In this document: in pieces, positions 44,537 through 53,435 of the stretch
Layout: every line of letters starts with the position of its first letter
Position numbering within the stretch: position 1 is the first letter of the stretch
Source of the DNA: Variovorax sp. dw_308
Lineage (GTDB): Bacteria; Pseudomonadota; Gammaproteobacteria; Burkholderiales; Burkholderiaceae_C
Direction: 5' to 3'
DNA: 64,000 nt
Assembly (NCBI RefSeq): GCF_019207085.1
Contig: NZ_JAATOM010000001.1
Location: 496,001 to 560,000, forward strand
Translations under genes and position numbers: made by a program
The notes under the pieces: model-generated
Seen by the model: only the letters and a program-made list of their open reading frames with translations
Databases searched by the model: none
Told to the model about the DNA's origin: nothing

Positions 44537-47500
44537 ATGGACCACGAAGCACGCGCCGTCGACGCCGCTGTCGACCCATTCAGCCTGGAGCGGCGCTTCA
44601 CGCTGGAGGAAGGGCCTGTCTACCTGAACGGGACGCAGGCGCTGCTGCGCGTGATGCTCGACCAGCGGCGGCTCGACCTGCGCAACGGGCTCAATACGGC
44701 CGGCTTCGTCTGCGGCTACCCGGGCTCGCCGGTGGGCAATGTCGATCGCGAGATGGACCGCAACAAGGCGCTGCTCGAAGAGCACCACATCGTGCATCGC
44801 ACGGGCCTGAACGAGGAGCTGGCCGCCACGGCTGCCTTCGGCACGCAGGTGCTGCACGACATTCCCGGTGCGCGCTATGACGGCGTATTCTCGATGTGGT
44901 TCGGCAAGGCTCCGGGGGTGGACCGCACCGGCGATGCCTTCCATCACCACAACTTCCGCGGCGTGGGCCGCAACGGCGGCGTGCTGGCCGTGGCCGGCGA
45001 TGACCCGCATGCGCGTTCGACGATCTTCCCGAGCGATTCCAACACCGCGTTCTACAAGTTCTACATGCCGGTGCTGGCGCCCGGCAACATCCAGGAGGTG
45101 ATCGACTTCGGCCTGCATGGCTATGCGCTGTCGCGCGCCTGCGGGCTATGGGTGGGCTTCAAGTTTGTCAATGACGTGGCCGACAGTGCCGCGGTGGCAT
45201 GGGTCGGGCCGCGGCGCGTGGTGCCGGTGATGCCGGACCTGCAGTTCGGCAGCAAGCCGCTCAAGCCGGTGATCCGCACCAACGTGGCCGGGCCGCCGAT
45301 GCTCGAGGCCGAGCGGATGATCTTCGACGAGCAACTGGAAGTGGCGCGACGCTATGCGGCGGCCAATCACCTGAACCGCATCGTGGTGCGACCGCCCGAT
45401 GCGCGCATCGGCCTGCTGACCAGTGGCAAGACCTACTACGACCTGCGCGAGGCGCTGCGTGCGATCGGGCTGGACGACAAGGCCCTGCTGGCGCGCGGTA
45501 TCGCGATCCTGAAGATCGGCATGCTGTTTCCGCTGGAGCCGGGCATCGTGCGCGAGTTCGCGCGGGGGCTGGAGGAGATCGTCGTCATCGAGGACAAGCG
45601 GCCCTTCCTCGAACTCTTCGTCAAGGACATCCTGTATGGCGAGGCGCATCGTCCGCGCATCGTCGGCAAGCAGGACGAGCGTGGCGTGCAACTGCTGCCG
45701 GCGTTTGGCGAGTTGTCGCCGGATGCGATCGCGCAGGCGCTGGCGAAGCGGCTCGGTCCGCTGGCCGACACGCCACAGGTGCGGCAACGCGCGCTGATGC
45801 TCGATGCCACGAAGCGCGCGCCGATCATGCTCGGCACGGCGCGCACGCCCTTCTTCTGTTCTGGTTGCCCGCACAACAGCAGCCTCAAGCTGCCCGATGG
45901 CGCGATCGTCGGCGCGGGCATCGGTTGCCACATCATGGCCTTGTGGATGGGACCGGGCCATGGCGAGGTCAAGGGCTACACGCAGATGGGCGGGGAGGGG
46001 GCGCAATGGGTCGGCCTCGCGCCCTTCACCGAGACCAAGCACTTCTTCCAGAACCTGGGCGACGGCACCTTCGCGCATTCGGGCAGCCTGGCGATCCGCT
46101 TCGCAGTCGCTACGAACACGCACATCACCTACAAGCTGCTCTACAACTCGACCGTCGCGATGACGGGCGGGCAGGACGTGCTGGGCGGGATGAGCGTGCC
46201 CGACATGGTGAAGTCGCTCGAGGCCGAGGGTGTGAAGCGCATCCTCATCACGTCGGACGAGCCGCAGAAGTATGCGCAAGGCAAGGTGCATGGCGCGGAG
46301 GTGTGGCATCGCGATCGCCTGCTCGAGGCCCAGCGACTGCTGGCGGGGACGGACGGCGTGACGGTGCTGATCCATGACCAGCAGTGCGCGACGGAGAAGC
46401 GCCGGCTGCGCAAGCGCGGCAAGATGGACTACCGGCCGCGCTCGGCCTTCATCAACAAGCGGGTCTGCGAAGGCTGCGGCGACTGCGGCAAGAAGTCGAA
46501 CTGCCTCAGCGTGCAGCCGGTGGAGACCGAGTTCGGCCGCAAGACCGCCATCCACCAGTCCTCGTGCAACCAGGACCTGTCCTGCCTGAAGGGCGACTGC
46601 CCGTCCTTCGTGACGGTGGAGCCGCTCGAGGGCGTACAGAAGAAACGCGTGGCGCGGCATGCGCCTTTCCCGTCGGACGTCGTGCTGGCCGAACCAGTGA
46701 TGGTCGTGCCGCAAGACCTGTTCTCGATCTGCCTGACCGGCATCGGCGGCACCGGCGTGGTCACCGTCAACCAGGTGCTCGGCACGGCGGCCTTCCGCAG
46801 CGGCATGAAGGTGCAGACCTATGACCACACCGGCTCCAGCCAGAAGGCCGGCCCGGTGGTGTCGCACCTGAAGGTGATGCCGCAGGATGTCGAGGGCTCG
46901 CCGACCGTGGGCACCGCGAGCGCGGACCTCTACCTGGTGTTCGACCCGCTCGTCGGCGTGAGCGCGCAGAACCTCGCGCTGGCCTCGCCGGAGCGCACCG
47001 TGGCCATCGTCTCGACCACGCAGGTGCCGACCGGCGAGATGGTGGCCAACAAGGACAAGCACTATCCCGCGCCCGACAGCCTGCGCGAGGCGATCGACGC
47101 GGCCAGCCGCAGCGCGCACAACGTCTTCATCGATGCACAGCACACGGCCGAGCGCCTGTTCGGTGACCACATGGCCAGCAACATGCTGCTGGTCGGCGTG
47201 GCCTACCAGGCGGGCGCCTTGCCGATTCCGGGCGATGCCATCGAGGATGCGATCCGGCTCAACGGCACGGCGGTCGAGATGAACCTCGAGGCCTTCCGCT
47301 GGGGACGGCTGGTGGTGGCCGACCGCGCGCGCGTGGATGCGGCGCTGGCGCAGGACGAACGCGATGTGCGTGCGTCACCCGCGCCCATGTCGCAGCAGGC
47401 ACGTGAACTCATCGACCGCGTCGGCGCAACGGGCGAATTGCAGCGCGTGCTTGAAGTGCGCGTGCCGGAACTGATCGCGTTCCAGGACATCGCTTGCGCC

Positions 47501-48136
47501 GCGCGCTATGTCGGGCGCGTGAAGGCGTTGCGTGAGGCAGAGCGCAGGCTCGGCGGAGAAGGCGATGCGCTGAGCGAGGCGCTGAGCGAAGCGCTGACTA
47601 TGGCCGTCGCGAAGAACCTCTACAAGCTGATGGCCTACAAGGACGAGTACGAGGTTGCGCGCCTGCTGCTCGACGGCACGGAGCAGGCGCGGCTGCAGCG
47701 CACGTTCGGTGCGAACGCCCGCATCACGTGGCACATGCATCCCACGTTCCTGCGCAAGCTCGGGGTGAAGAACAAGATCCAGTTGGGACCCTGGTTCGCA
47801 CCGGTCCTGAAGCTGCTGCGCTGGGGCAAGCGGCTGCGCGGCACCGCCTTCGACGTGTTCGGCGCGACGCCGGGCCGACGCATGGAGCGCATGCTGGTCA
47901 CGCACTACGAATCGCTGGTTGACACGATGGCAGCCAGTCTCACGGAGGCCAATCATGCGCAGATGGTCGCACTCGCCGGCCTGCCGGACATGGTGCGCGG
48001 CTATGAGGACGTGAAGGCCGGCAATGTCGCGCTGTATGTCGCGGAGGTGCGGCGGCGGGCGGCGGTCATGGGCATCGATGCGCACCTCGGGGACTTTCCG
48101 GTGGCTGGCGATTCGCGCATGGCGCTGGCCACCTGA
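44537..48136 (+). CDS. Fused indolepyruvate ferredoxin oxidoreductase-type 2-oxoacid oxidoreductase
   Basis: A 1199-residue protein with the alpha and beta parts of indolepyruvate:ferredoxin oxidoreductase joined. Residues 1-400 are the pyrimidine and transketolase-like region (NTAGFVCGYPGSPVGNVD). Residues 430-640 are the thiamine diphosphate domain (FFCSGCPHNSSLKLPDGAIVGAGIGCHIM). A cysteine-rich Fe-S region (CEGCGDCGKKSNC; CNQDLSCLKGDCPSF) is near 644-690. Residues about 720-905 are the gamma domain (LTGIGGTGVVTVNQVLG), followed by a conserved C-terminal region. It would oxidatively decarboxylate an aryl- or branched 2-oxoacid to the acyl-CoA. No separate ferredoxin gene is nearby. It ends the operon, 19 bases from the convergent hydratase gene, without a visible terminator. 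Confidence 0.92.
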   Translation: MDHEARAVDAAVDPFSLERRFTLEEGPVYLNGTQALLRVMLDQRRLDLRNGLNTAGFVCGYPGSPVGNVDREMDRNKALLEEHHIVHRTGLNEELAATAAFGTQVLHDIPGARYDGVFSMWFGKAPGVDRTGDAFHHHNFRGVGRNGGVLAVAGDDPHARSTIFPSDSNTAFYKFYMPVLAPGNIQEVIDFGLHGYALSRACGLWVGFKFVNDVADSAAVAWVGPRRVVPVMPDLQFGSKPLKPVIRTNVAGPPMLEAERMIFDEQLEVARRYAAANHLNRIVVRPPDARIGLLTSGKTYYDLREALRAIGLDDKALLARGIAILKIGMLFPLEPGIVREFARGLEEIVVIEDKRPFLELFVKDILYGEAHRPRIVGKQDERGVQLLPAFGELSPDAIAQALAKRLGPLADTPQVRQRALMLDATKRAPIMLGTARTPFFCSGCPHNSSLKLPDGAIVGAGIGCHIMALWMGPGHGEVKGYTQMGGEGAQWVGLAPFTETKHFFQNLGDGTFAHSGSLAIRFAVATNTHITYKLLYNSTVAMTGGQDVLGGMSVPDMVKSLEAEGVKRILITSDEPQKYAQGKVHGAEVWHRDRLLEAQRLLAGTDGVTVLIHDQQCATEKRRLRKRGKMDYRPRSAFINKRVCEGCGDCGKKSNCLSVQPVETEFGRKTAIHQSSCNQDLSCLKGDCPSFVTVEPLEGVQKKRVARHAPFPSDVVLAEPVMVVPQDLFSICLTGIGGTGVVTVNQVLGTAAFRSGMKVQTYDHTGSSQKAGPVVSHLKVMPQDVEGSPTVGTASADLYLVFDPLVGVSAQNLALASPERTVAIVSTTQVPTGEMVANKDKHYPAPDSLREAIDAASRSAHNVFIDAQHTAERLFGDHMASNMLLVGVAYQAGALPIPGDAIEDAIRLNGTAVEMNLEAFRWGRLVVADRARVDAALAQDERDVRASPAPMSQQARELIDRVGATGELQRVLEVRVPELIAFQDIACAARYVGRVKALREAERRLGGEGDALSEALSEALTMAVAKNLYKLMAYKDEYEVARLLLDGTEQARLQRTFGANARITWHMHPTFLRKLGVKNKIQLGPWFAPVLKLLRWGKRLRGTAFDVFGATPGRRMERMLVTHYESLVDTMAASLTEANHAQMVALAGLPDMVRGYEDVKAGNVALYVAEVRRRAAVMGIDAHLGDFPVAGDSRMALAT

Positions 48137-48155
48137 TGCGGCGCGCGGGCGGGGG

Positions 48156-48959
48156 TCAGCTCGCTGGTTTGCCTTGCGCGCGGCCGCGTTCCGCGATCTG
48201 CCGGCGTCGCGCTTCGATGTCGGCGCCGCGCAAGCCGGCGGCCCATGCACGCGAGCGCTCGCGCTCCAGTTCCAGTCCTTCGGCAAGGCCGGTCCGCAGG
48301 CCATCGTCGATGAGGCGCTTGTAGGCGACCAGCATCTCCGGCAGCACCGACAGCATGTCGCTCGCCAGTTTCAGCGCGGCGGGCAGCAGGGCGTCGGGTT
48401 CGACGACGCGGTTCACCAGGCCCCACGCCTCGGCCTGCCGGGCGTCGAGGAAATTGCCGGTCAGGGACAGTTCCTTCGCGCGGCCGGGGCCGATCAGGCG
48501 CGGCAAGCGTTGCGACAGTCCCCAGCCCGGCATCACGCCCACGCGCGCATGCGTGTCGGCGAAGCTCGCACGCGTCGAGGCGATCATCAAGTCGCATGCG
48601 AGTGCGAGTTCGAAGCCGCCGGTGATGGCCGGGCCGTTGATCGCGCCGATCACCGGGGCCTGCAGGCGCAACATGGCGAGCATCGGGTCTTCGTCGGCGG
48701 CAGGCGCCACGGCCGCACCTGGTTCCGCGGCGGCGCCCAACTCCTTCAGGTCGAGTCCCGCGCAGAACGCATTGCCGGCGCCGGTCAGCACGATGACTCG
48801 TGCATCCGCGTCGGAACGCAGGGCTTCGAAAGTCGACACCAGTTCGCGTCGCAGCGCGACCGACAGGGCGTTCATCGCGCGCGGGCGATTGAGGGTGACC
48901 ACGGCGCAGCCCGCAAAGGGCCTTTCGACCGTCACGAGGCCAGAAGCGTCGTTCGTCAT
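48156..48959 (-). CDS. Enoyl-CoA hydratase/isomerase family protein
   Basis: A 267-residue crotonase with oxyanion-hole segments TLNRPRAMNALS, FCAGLDLKELG and NGPAITGGFELALACDLM, and the active-site glutamate region RVGVMPGWGLSQRLPRLIG. In that region the first typical catalytic Glu (in LPE) is replaced, so the reaction may be isomerisation or another crotonase reaction rather than hydration. The start overlaps the stop of the next upstream gene by four bases. With the second crotonase and the acyl-CoA dehydrogenase upstream it makes a three-gene operon, convergent with the 2-oxoacid oxidoreductase gene. Confidence 0.86.
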   Translation of the reverse strand: MTNDASGLVTVERPFAGCAVVTLNRPRAMNALSVALRRELVSTFEALRSDADARVIVLTGAGNAFCAGLDLKELGAAAEPGAAVAPAADEDPMLAMLRLQAPVIGAINGPAITGGFELALACDLMIASTRASFADTHARVGVMPGWGLSQRLPRLIGPGRAKELSLTGNFLDARQAEAWGLVNRVVEPDALLPAALKLASDMLSVLPEMLVAYKRLIDDGLRTGLAEGLELERERSRAWAAGLRGADIEARRRQIAERGRAQGKPAS

Positions 48960-49753
48960 GGGGCACCGTACCTCGGCGCGCGCTTCTCCAGGAAGGCGGC
49001 CACACCCTCGGCGAAGTCCTCGCCCTGCGTGCACAGCACCTGGTTGCGGTCTTCCAGCGCGATGACCGCTTCGAGCGAATTCGCATCGATCGCGATGCCG
49101 AGCGCGTCCTTCGTCAGTTGCAGGCCGAGCGGCGTGGCGCGCAGCATCTCGTCGGCGAGCGCGGCGGCTTCGGCTTCCAGTTCGTCGGGCGATCCGATAT
49201 GGCTGACCAGCCCCAATGCCAGTGCGCGCTGCGCGTGGAGGAAGCGCCCGGTCAGCATCAGCTCGGCCGCCACCGATGCGCCGACCATGCGCGGCAGGAA
49301 GTAGCTCACGCCGACGTCGCAGCCGCTGAGACCGAGGCGGATGAACGATGCGTTCATGCGCGCATCGGTGGTGGCCAGGCGGATGTCGGAGGCCAGCGCC
49401 AGCGCAAAGCCGCCACCGCTGGCCGAGCCGTTGACGATGCTGATCACCGGCTGCGGGCAACGCCGCATCGCAATCATGATGTCGCGCACCTTCCTCTGGA
49501 ACTCCAGCATCTCGCCGACGCTTTTGCGCGCACCGCCGGACTGGAAGTCCTTCAGGTCGAGCCCGGCGCAGAAGGCACGGCCCGCGCCGCGCAGGATCAC
49601 CACGCGGACCGGCGAGCTGGCCCGGAGCCCGCCGAAGAAGGCAGTGAGTTCCGCGATCATCTTCGGGTTGAGCGCGTTCAGCCGCTCCGGCCGGTTCAGC
49701 GTGACCCAGGCGACGGCGCCTTGGATGTCGACTTCGAGGTGTTCGTATTGCAT
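48956..49753 (-). CDS. Enoyl-CoA hydratase/isomerase family protein
   Basis: A 265-residue crotonase. Family segments: WVTLNRPERLNALN near residue 16, FCAGLDLKDFQ near 61, NGSASGGGFALALASDIR near 107 and FIRLGLSGCDVGVSYFLPRMVG. The usual Glu of the second motif is replaced by Ser-Gly-Cys-Asp, where the Asp resembles delta3,5-delta2,4-dienoyl-CoA isomerase-like or hydrolase-like members. It is 13 bases downstream of the acyl-CoA dehydrogenase gene. With two crotonases in one operon, one may hydrate and the other isomerise. Confidence 0.86.
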   Translation of the reverse strand: MQYEHLEVDIQGAVAWVTLNRPERLNALNPKMIAELTAFFGGLRASSPVRVVILRGAGRAFCAGLDLKDFQSGGARKSVGEMLEFQRKVRDIMIAMRRCPQPVISIVNGSASGGGFALALASDIRLATTDARMNASFIRLGLSGCDVGVSYFLPRMVGASVAAELMLTGRFLHAQRALALGLVSHIGSPDELEAEAAALADEMLRATPLGLQLTKDALGIAIDANSLEAVIALEDRNQVLCTQGEDFAEGVAAFLEKRAPRYGAP

Positions 49754-49766
49754 TGCTTTCGGTGCC

Positions 49767-50915
49767 TCACATTGCGCGGGAAATGACTTCCTTCATGACC
49801 TCGTTGGTGCCGCCATAGATGCGCTGGATGCGGCAGTCTACGTACATGCGGCCGATGAGGTACTCGGTCATGAACCCATAGCCGCCATGCAGTTGCAGGC
49901 ACTCATCGATGACCTTGCCTTGCTGCTCCGAGGTCCAGAGCTTCACCATCGATGCGGTGGCGGTGTCGAGCGTGCCGGCCACCAGGTCCGACACGCAACG
50001 GTCGACGAAGGTGCGCGCGACCTTGATGGTCGTGGCGATCTCCGCCAGCTTGAACCTGGTGTTCTGGAAATCCGCGATCGGCTTGCCGAACGCGGTGCGT
50101 TGCCGCACGTAGTCGAGCGTCGCCTCGTAGGCGCCTTCCATGGCCGCGACCGCGATCACGCCGATGATGGTGCGCTCGTACGGCAGGTCGGACATCAGCT
50201 GGAAGAAGCCCTGGCCCTCCTGCCCGCCGAGGATGTTGTCGGCCGGTACGGTGACGTCGTCGAAGAACAGCTCCGAGGTGTCCTGCGCCTTGAGGCCGAT
50301 CTTGTCCAGCACGCGGCCGACGCGATAGCCCTCGACCTCCTTCGGCTCGACGATCAGGATCGAGGTGCCGCGGGCGCGCTGCGAAGGATCGGTCTTGGCC
50401 ACCACCAGCACCAGCCCGGCGAGGTAGCCGTTGGTGATGAAAGTCTTGGAGCCGTTGATCACGTAGCTGTCACCGCGGCGTTCGGCGCGTGTGCGCACGC
50501 CTTGCAGGTCGGAGCCGGCGCCTGGCTCCGTCATCGCGATCGCGCCGACGATCTCGCCGCGCGCCATGCGTGGCAGATACCGCTGCTTCTGTGCCTCGGT
50601 GCCGTGGTTGAGCAGGTAGTGCGCGACGATGCTGTGCACGGAAGGGCTCATGCCGGTCAGGCCGCGGCGCGACATGGCGTCGTAGAACACGGCCTCATGG
50701 CGAAAGTCACCGCCGCCTCCGCCATAGGCCTCGGGAATGTCGGAGCACAGCAGGCCGAGCTCGCCCGCGCGGCGCCACAGATCATGGCCGACATGGCCGC
50801 GCTTTCGGGATTCCTCGTCCTGCGGAAGCATCTCCGTGTCGACGAAGCGCGCGACGGTGTCGCGGTACATGGAGAGCTCTTCGTCGAGCCAGGTTGGATG
50901 GAAGTCGATGGGCAT
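49767..50915 (-). CDS. Acyl-CoA dehydrogenase (long-chain/isovaleryl-type)
   Basis: A 382-residue flavoprotein. FAD and substrate motifs are AIAMTEPGAGSDLQGVRT, YVINGSKTFITNGYLAG, LPYERTIIGVIA and the C-terminal LHGGYGFMTEYLIGRMYVD with RIYGGTNEVMKE. The Glu in LPYERT fits the catalytic base position of the long-chain and isovaleryl enzymes. Start MPIDFHPTW (50915) is preferred; the 17 residues read from 50966 are not family-like. It heads the operon with the two crotonases and is divergent from the gene at 51053. Electrons would go to ETF. It may oxidise the acyl-CoA made by the convergent 2-oxoacid oxidoreductase operon. Confidence 0.9.
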   Translation of the reverse strand: MPIDFHPTWLDEELSMYRDTVARFVDTEMLPQDEESRKRGHVGHDLWRRAGELGLLCSDIPEAYGGGGGDFRHEAVFYDAMSRRGLTGMSPSVHSIVAHYLLNHGTEAQKQRYLPRMARGEIVGAIAMTEPGAGSDLQGVRTRAERRGDSYVINGSKTFITNGYLAGLVLVVAKTDPSQRARGTSILIVEPKEVEGYRVGRVLDKIGLKAQDTSELFFDDVTVPADNILGGQEGQGFFQLMSDLPYERTIIGVIAVAAMEGAYEATLDYVRQRTAFGKPIADFQNTRFKLAEIATTIKVARTFVDRCVSDLVAGTLDTATASMVKLWTSEQQGKVIDECLQLHGGYGFMTEYLIGRMYVDCRIQRIYGGTNEVMKEVISRAM

Positions 50916-50947
50916 GGTGTGCAGTGCTGCGCAGGGGTGGCAGTCAT

Positions 50948-50961
50948 GGTGGCACGCCACC
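50948..50961. promoter_or_regulatory. Perfect dyad in divergent spacer upstream of the acyl-CoA dehydrogenase operon
   Basis: GGTGGC-AC-GCCACC has perfect 6-bp arms with a 2-base centre, in the 137-base spacer between divergent starts at 50915 and 51053. It is a candidate operator; no regulator gene lies next to it. Confidence 0.35.
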
Positions 50962-51052
50962 GGCATGCATGGATCGTCGGATCAGACGAATCCCCGCAGT
51001 GCTTCGTAACAGTGATTCAATCCGGGTCTCCAATCCCGAACAGGAGCGATGC

Positions 51053-51430
51053 ATGGATGCGAAAAGAAAGCGTGTGCTGGTCATCGGCCTGGAGCCCAGC
51101 CTGGTCGACTTCAGCGCGATGCCGGACATGAATGCCGACAAGGTGCGCACCGGCCTTGCGACCGACCAGGCCACGTTGAACGGCCTCGGCTACGACGCGC
51201 ACCTGTGCCTGACGGACCTGGGCGAGACGGCGGGGCAGGTGGTGACCGAGGTGCTCTCCGGCGAGCCCTTCGACTGCATCGCGATCGGCGCGGGCATACG
51301 CACGCTGCCGGCGTACTTCCTGTTGTTCGAGCGGCTGATCAACATCGTGCATGCGCACGCGCCGGCGGCGAAGATCTGCTTCAACACGAAGCCGAGCGAT
51401 ACGGCGGAGGCGGTGCGCCGCTGGGTGTAA
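51053..51430 (+). CDS. Conserved-looking protein of unknown function upstream of an adenosine deaminase gene
   Basis: A 125-residue soluble protein starting MDAKRKRVLVIGLEPSLVDF, with alternating strand and helix segments of a small Rossmann- or flavodoxin-like fold (VLVIGLE; EPFDCIAIGAGIR; AKICFNTKPS). There is no complete nucleotide-binding motif. GGAG lies seven bases upstream of the ATG. The stop is two bases from the deaminase start, so the two are co-translated and possibly linked in purine metabolism. I do not recognise the family. Seemingly intact and with normal codon use. Confidence 0.7.
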   Translation: MDAKRKRVLVIGLEPSLVDFSAMPDMNADKVRTGLATDQATLNGLGYDAHLCLTDLGETAGQVVTEVLSGEPFDCIAIGAGIRTLPAYFLLFERLINIVHAHAPAAKICFNTKPSDTAEAVRRWV

Positions 51431-51432
51431 CG

Positions 51433-52431
51433 ATGCCTCCCGATCTCGATCGCCTGCGTGCCCTTCCCAAGGCCGAGGTCCATGCCCACCTCGAAGGCTG
51501 CTTCGAACCCGCCGTGCTCGAAGCATGGGCCACGCAGGCCGGCATTGCGATGCCGCGCCCGCGCGAGCGGCTGTTCCAGTTCGAAGGCCTCGCCGGCTTC
51601 CTGCACTTCCTCGACTGGGCCTGCGGCCTGGCCTCGACGCGCGAGCGGCTGGCCGAACTGAGCTACGGCTATGCGAAACGGCTTGCCGACAACGGCGCCG
51701 GCTATGCGGACGTGATCTTCAACCCGACGCACTGGAAGGCATGGCATGGCCGCTTGCCCGCGATGATCGATGCGATGGACGCCGGCTTCACTGCTGCGGA
51801 GCAGGACGGCCTGCCGCCGGTGGGCCTGTGCGTCAGCCTGTTGCGCACGCAGACGGCGGACGAGGCGACGGAACTGGTCGATGCGCTCGTTGCTTTGCGG
51901 CATCCGCGCGTGGTGGCGCTCTCCATCGACGGCAACGAAGCCGCGGCCGGCCGCACCGGACCGCGCTTTGCCGAAGCCTTTCGCCGTGCCGGCGCGGCTG
52001 GATTGCGGCGCGCCGTGCATGCCGGCGAGTCGAGCGGACCCGAAGGTGTGCGCGATGCGATCGAGCTCCTCGGCGCGGACCGCATCGACCATGGCGTGCG
52101 GGCCATCGACGACCTGGCGTTGGTGGAACTGCTGGCCGAGCGCCGCATTCCGCTCGGCGTCTGCCCCACGTCGAACTTGGTGCTCGGGGTCTATCCGTCG
52201 ATCGAGGCGCATCCGGTCGATCGGCTGCGGCGGGCTGGGGTCGTGGTGTCGCTCAACACGGACGATCCGGTGCTGCTCGGTGCGAGCCTTGTGGGCGAAT
52301 ATGCGCTTTGCAGCACGACTTTCGGCTGGTCGGAGGAGGTGTTGCGCGATGTGGCGTGCGATTCGATCACGGCGAGCTTTGCGAATGCGGACGTGAAAGA
52401 GCGGTTGCTCGCGGATCTGGCGCGCTGGTAG
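51433..52431 (+). CDS. ADA-family deaminase, probable adenosine deaminase
   Basis: A 332-residue zinc TIM-barrel hydrolase. Metal/catalytic motifs: EVHAHLEG (H-x-H, near residue 18), HAGESSG, DRIDHGVRAIDD and LNTDDPVLLG. The overall pattern is nucleoside-type and lacks the QTHTARG and [10 protein letters not shown] features of the adenine-type protein at 2407-3453, so adenosine to inosine is the more probable reaction; N6-modified purines are another possibility. It is co-translated with the small unknown protein upstream. A short non-coding gap (52432-52514) separates it from a convergent SDR gene. Confidence 0.86.
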   Translation: MPPDLDRLRALPKAEVHAHLEGCFEPAVLEAWATQAGIAMPRPRERLFQFEGLAGFLHFLDWACGLASTRERLAELSYGYAKRLADNGAGYADVIFNPTHWKAWHGRLPAMIDAMDAGFTAAEQDGLPPVGLCVSLLRTQTADEATELVDALVALRHPRVVALSIDGNEAAAGRTGPRFAEAFRRAGAAGLRRAVHAGESSGPEGVRDAIELLGADRIDHGVRAIDDLALVELLAERRIPLGVCPTSNLVLGVYPSIEAHPVDRLRRAGVVVSLNTDDPVLLGASLVGEYALCSTTFGWSEEVLRDVACDSITASFANADVKERLLADLARW

Positions 52432-52514
52432 TGGTTGCGGCTTTCCGTTCCGCACTCGGCTGATCGGTGCGATACGCATGTTGAAGTCGTGCCCTGCCAA
52501 GCGCGCGGCTGCCT

Positions 52515-53309
52515 TCAGACCTGCGCGTGCAAGCGCCGCATGCCTCGAATCCAGCGCTCCCGATCCGCCGCCTTGCGCTCGACCTGCGCCTGCACGAAGT
52601 CATGCGTCAGGATCAGGAAGCGCTCCTCGGCCAGCCCCTGCACCACGATGCCGGCGACCGCGTCGGCGTCGATCACGCCCTGTGACATCAGCGCGCGGCG
52701 CGCTTGGCTTTCTGCCTGCAACAAGGGCGTGTCCACCGCACCGGGAGAGAGGCAGCTCACGCGGATACCGCGGTCGCCGTAGGTGATCGACAGCCACTCG
52801 GCGAAGGCCACCGCCGCATGCTTGCTGACCGCATAGGGCGCGTCGAACTGCGACAGCAGGCCCGCGGCCGACGCGGTCTGCAACAGGTAGCCGCCGCCGC
52901 GCGCCAGCATGCGCGGCAGCAAGGCGCGGGCGGCGTGCACGTGGGCCATGAGGTTGATGTCGAGCACATGGCGCCAGTCGGCATCGGGCAACTCGGGGCC
53001 GCCGCGGATGGTGGTGCCGGCGTTGCTGCAGAAGAGGTCGATCGGGCCGTGCGTGTTTTCGACTTCATCGATCAGCGTGGTGAGGGCGGACTCGTCGGCC
53101 ACGTCGAGCGTGGCCGCGACGGCGCCGCGCGGCCCGTCGCGCCGCGTGCCCGGAGCAGCGATCCGGTCGGCCATCTCGCGAGCCCGCGCGCCATCGCGAT
53201 CGGCCACGACCACGACGCGCGCGCCTTCCGCGACGAAGCGCTGCGCCATCGCGGCGCCGATACCGCTCGCGCCGCCCGTGACGACGACAACCTTGTCCTG
53301 CAGGTTCAT
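52515..53309 (-). CDS. Short-chain dehydrogenase/reductase
   Basis: A 264-residue classical SDR: coenzyme motif TGGASGIGAAMAQ near residue 12, Asp/Arg after strand 2 (VVADRDG) suggesting NAD preference, SNAGTT (NNAG variant) near 92, catalytic Ser in QTASAAGL and YAVSK near 161. The C-terminal 40 residues (ERFLILTHDFVQAQVERKAADRERWIRGMRRL) are long and charged, a feature of SDRs annotated in hydroxysteroid or fatty-acid routes. The start is 53309, preceded by a small dyad at 53323-53337. It is divergent from the zinc alcohol dehydrogenase gene. Substrate unknown. Confidence 0.86.
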   Translation of the reverse strand: MNLQDKVVVVTGGASGIGAAMAQRFVAEGARVVVVADRDGARAREMADRIAAPGTRRDGPRGAVAATLDVADESALTTLIDEVENTHGPIDLFCSNAGTTIRGGPELPDADWRHVLDINLMAHVHAARALLPRMLARGGGYLLQTASAAGLLSQFDAPYAVSKHAAVAFAEWLSITYGDRGIRVSCLSPGAVDTPLLQAESQARRALMSQGVIDADAVAGIVVQGLAEERFLILTHDFVQAQVERKAADRERWIRGMRRLHAQV

Positions 53310-53322
53310 TGAAGCCGATCGT

Positions 53323-53337
53323 AGGCAGGTACTGCCT
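53323..53337. promoter_or_regulatory. Small dyad in the divergent SDR/alcohol dehydrogenase spacer
   Basis: AGGCAG-GTA-CTGCCT has 6-bp arms around a 3-base centre. It lies 13 bases upstream of the SDR start in a 126-base divergent spacer, so it could be an operator or part of a leader hairpin. No partner regulator is visible. Confidence 0.3.
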
Positions 53338-53435
53338 CTCGATCTTGCGCGCACACGCTGAAACGTCGGCCCGACGCGCGAGCGCAGCGCCTGCACGCAA
53401 GCCAGCCGGCCCCCGCGCCACTAGCCTCGGCATCC

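Noticed and set aside
45146..47170. Open frame of 674 codons on the minus strand
   Set aside because: Antisense to the 2-oxoacid oxidoreductase gene and without family features.
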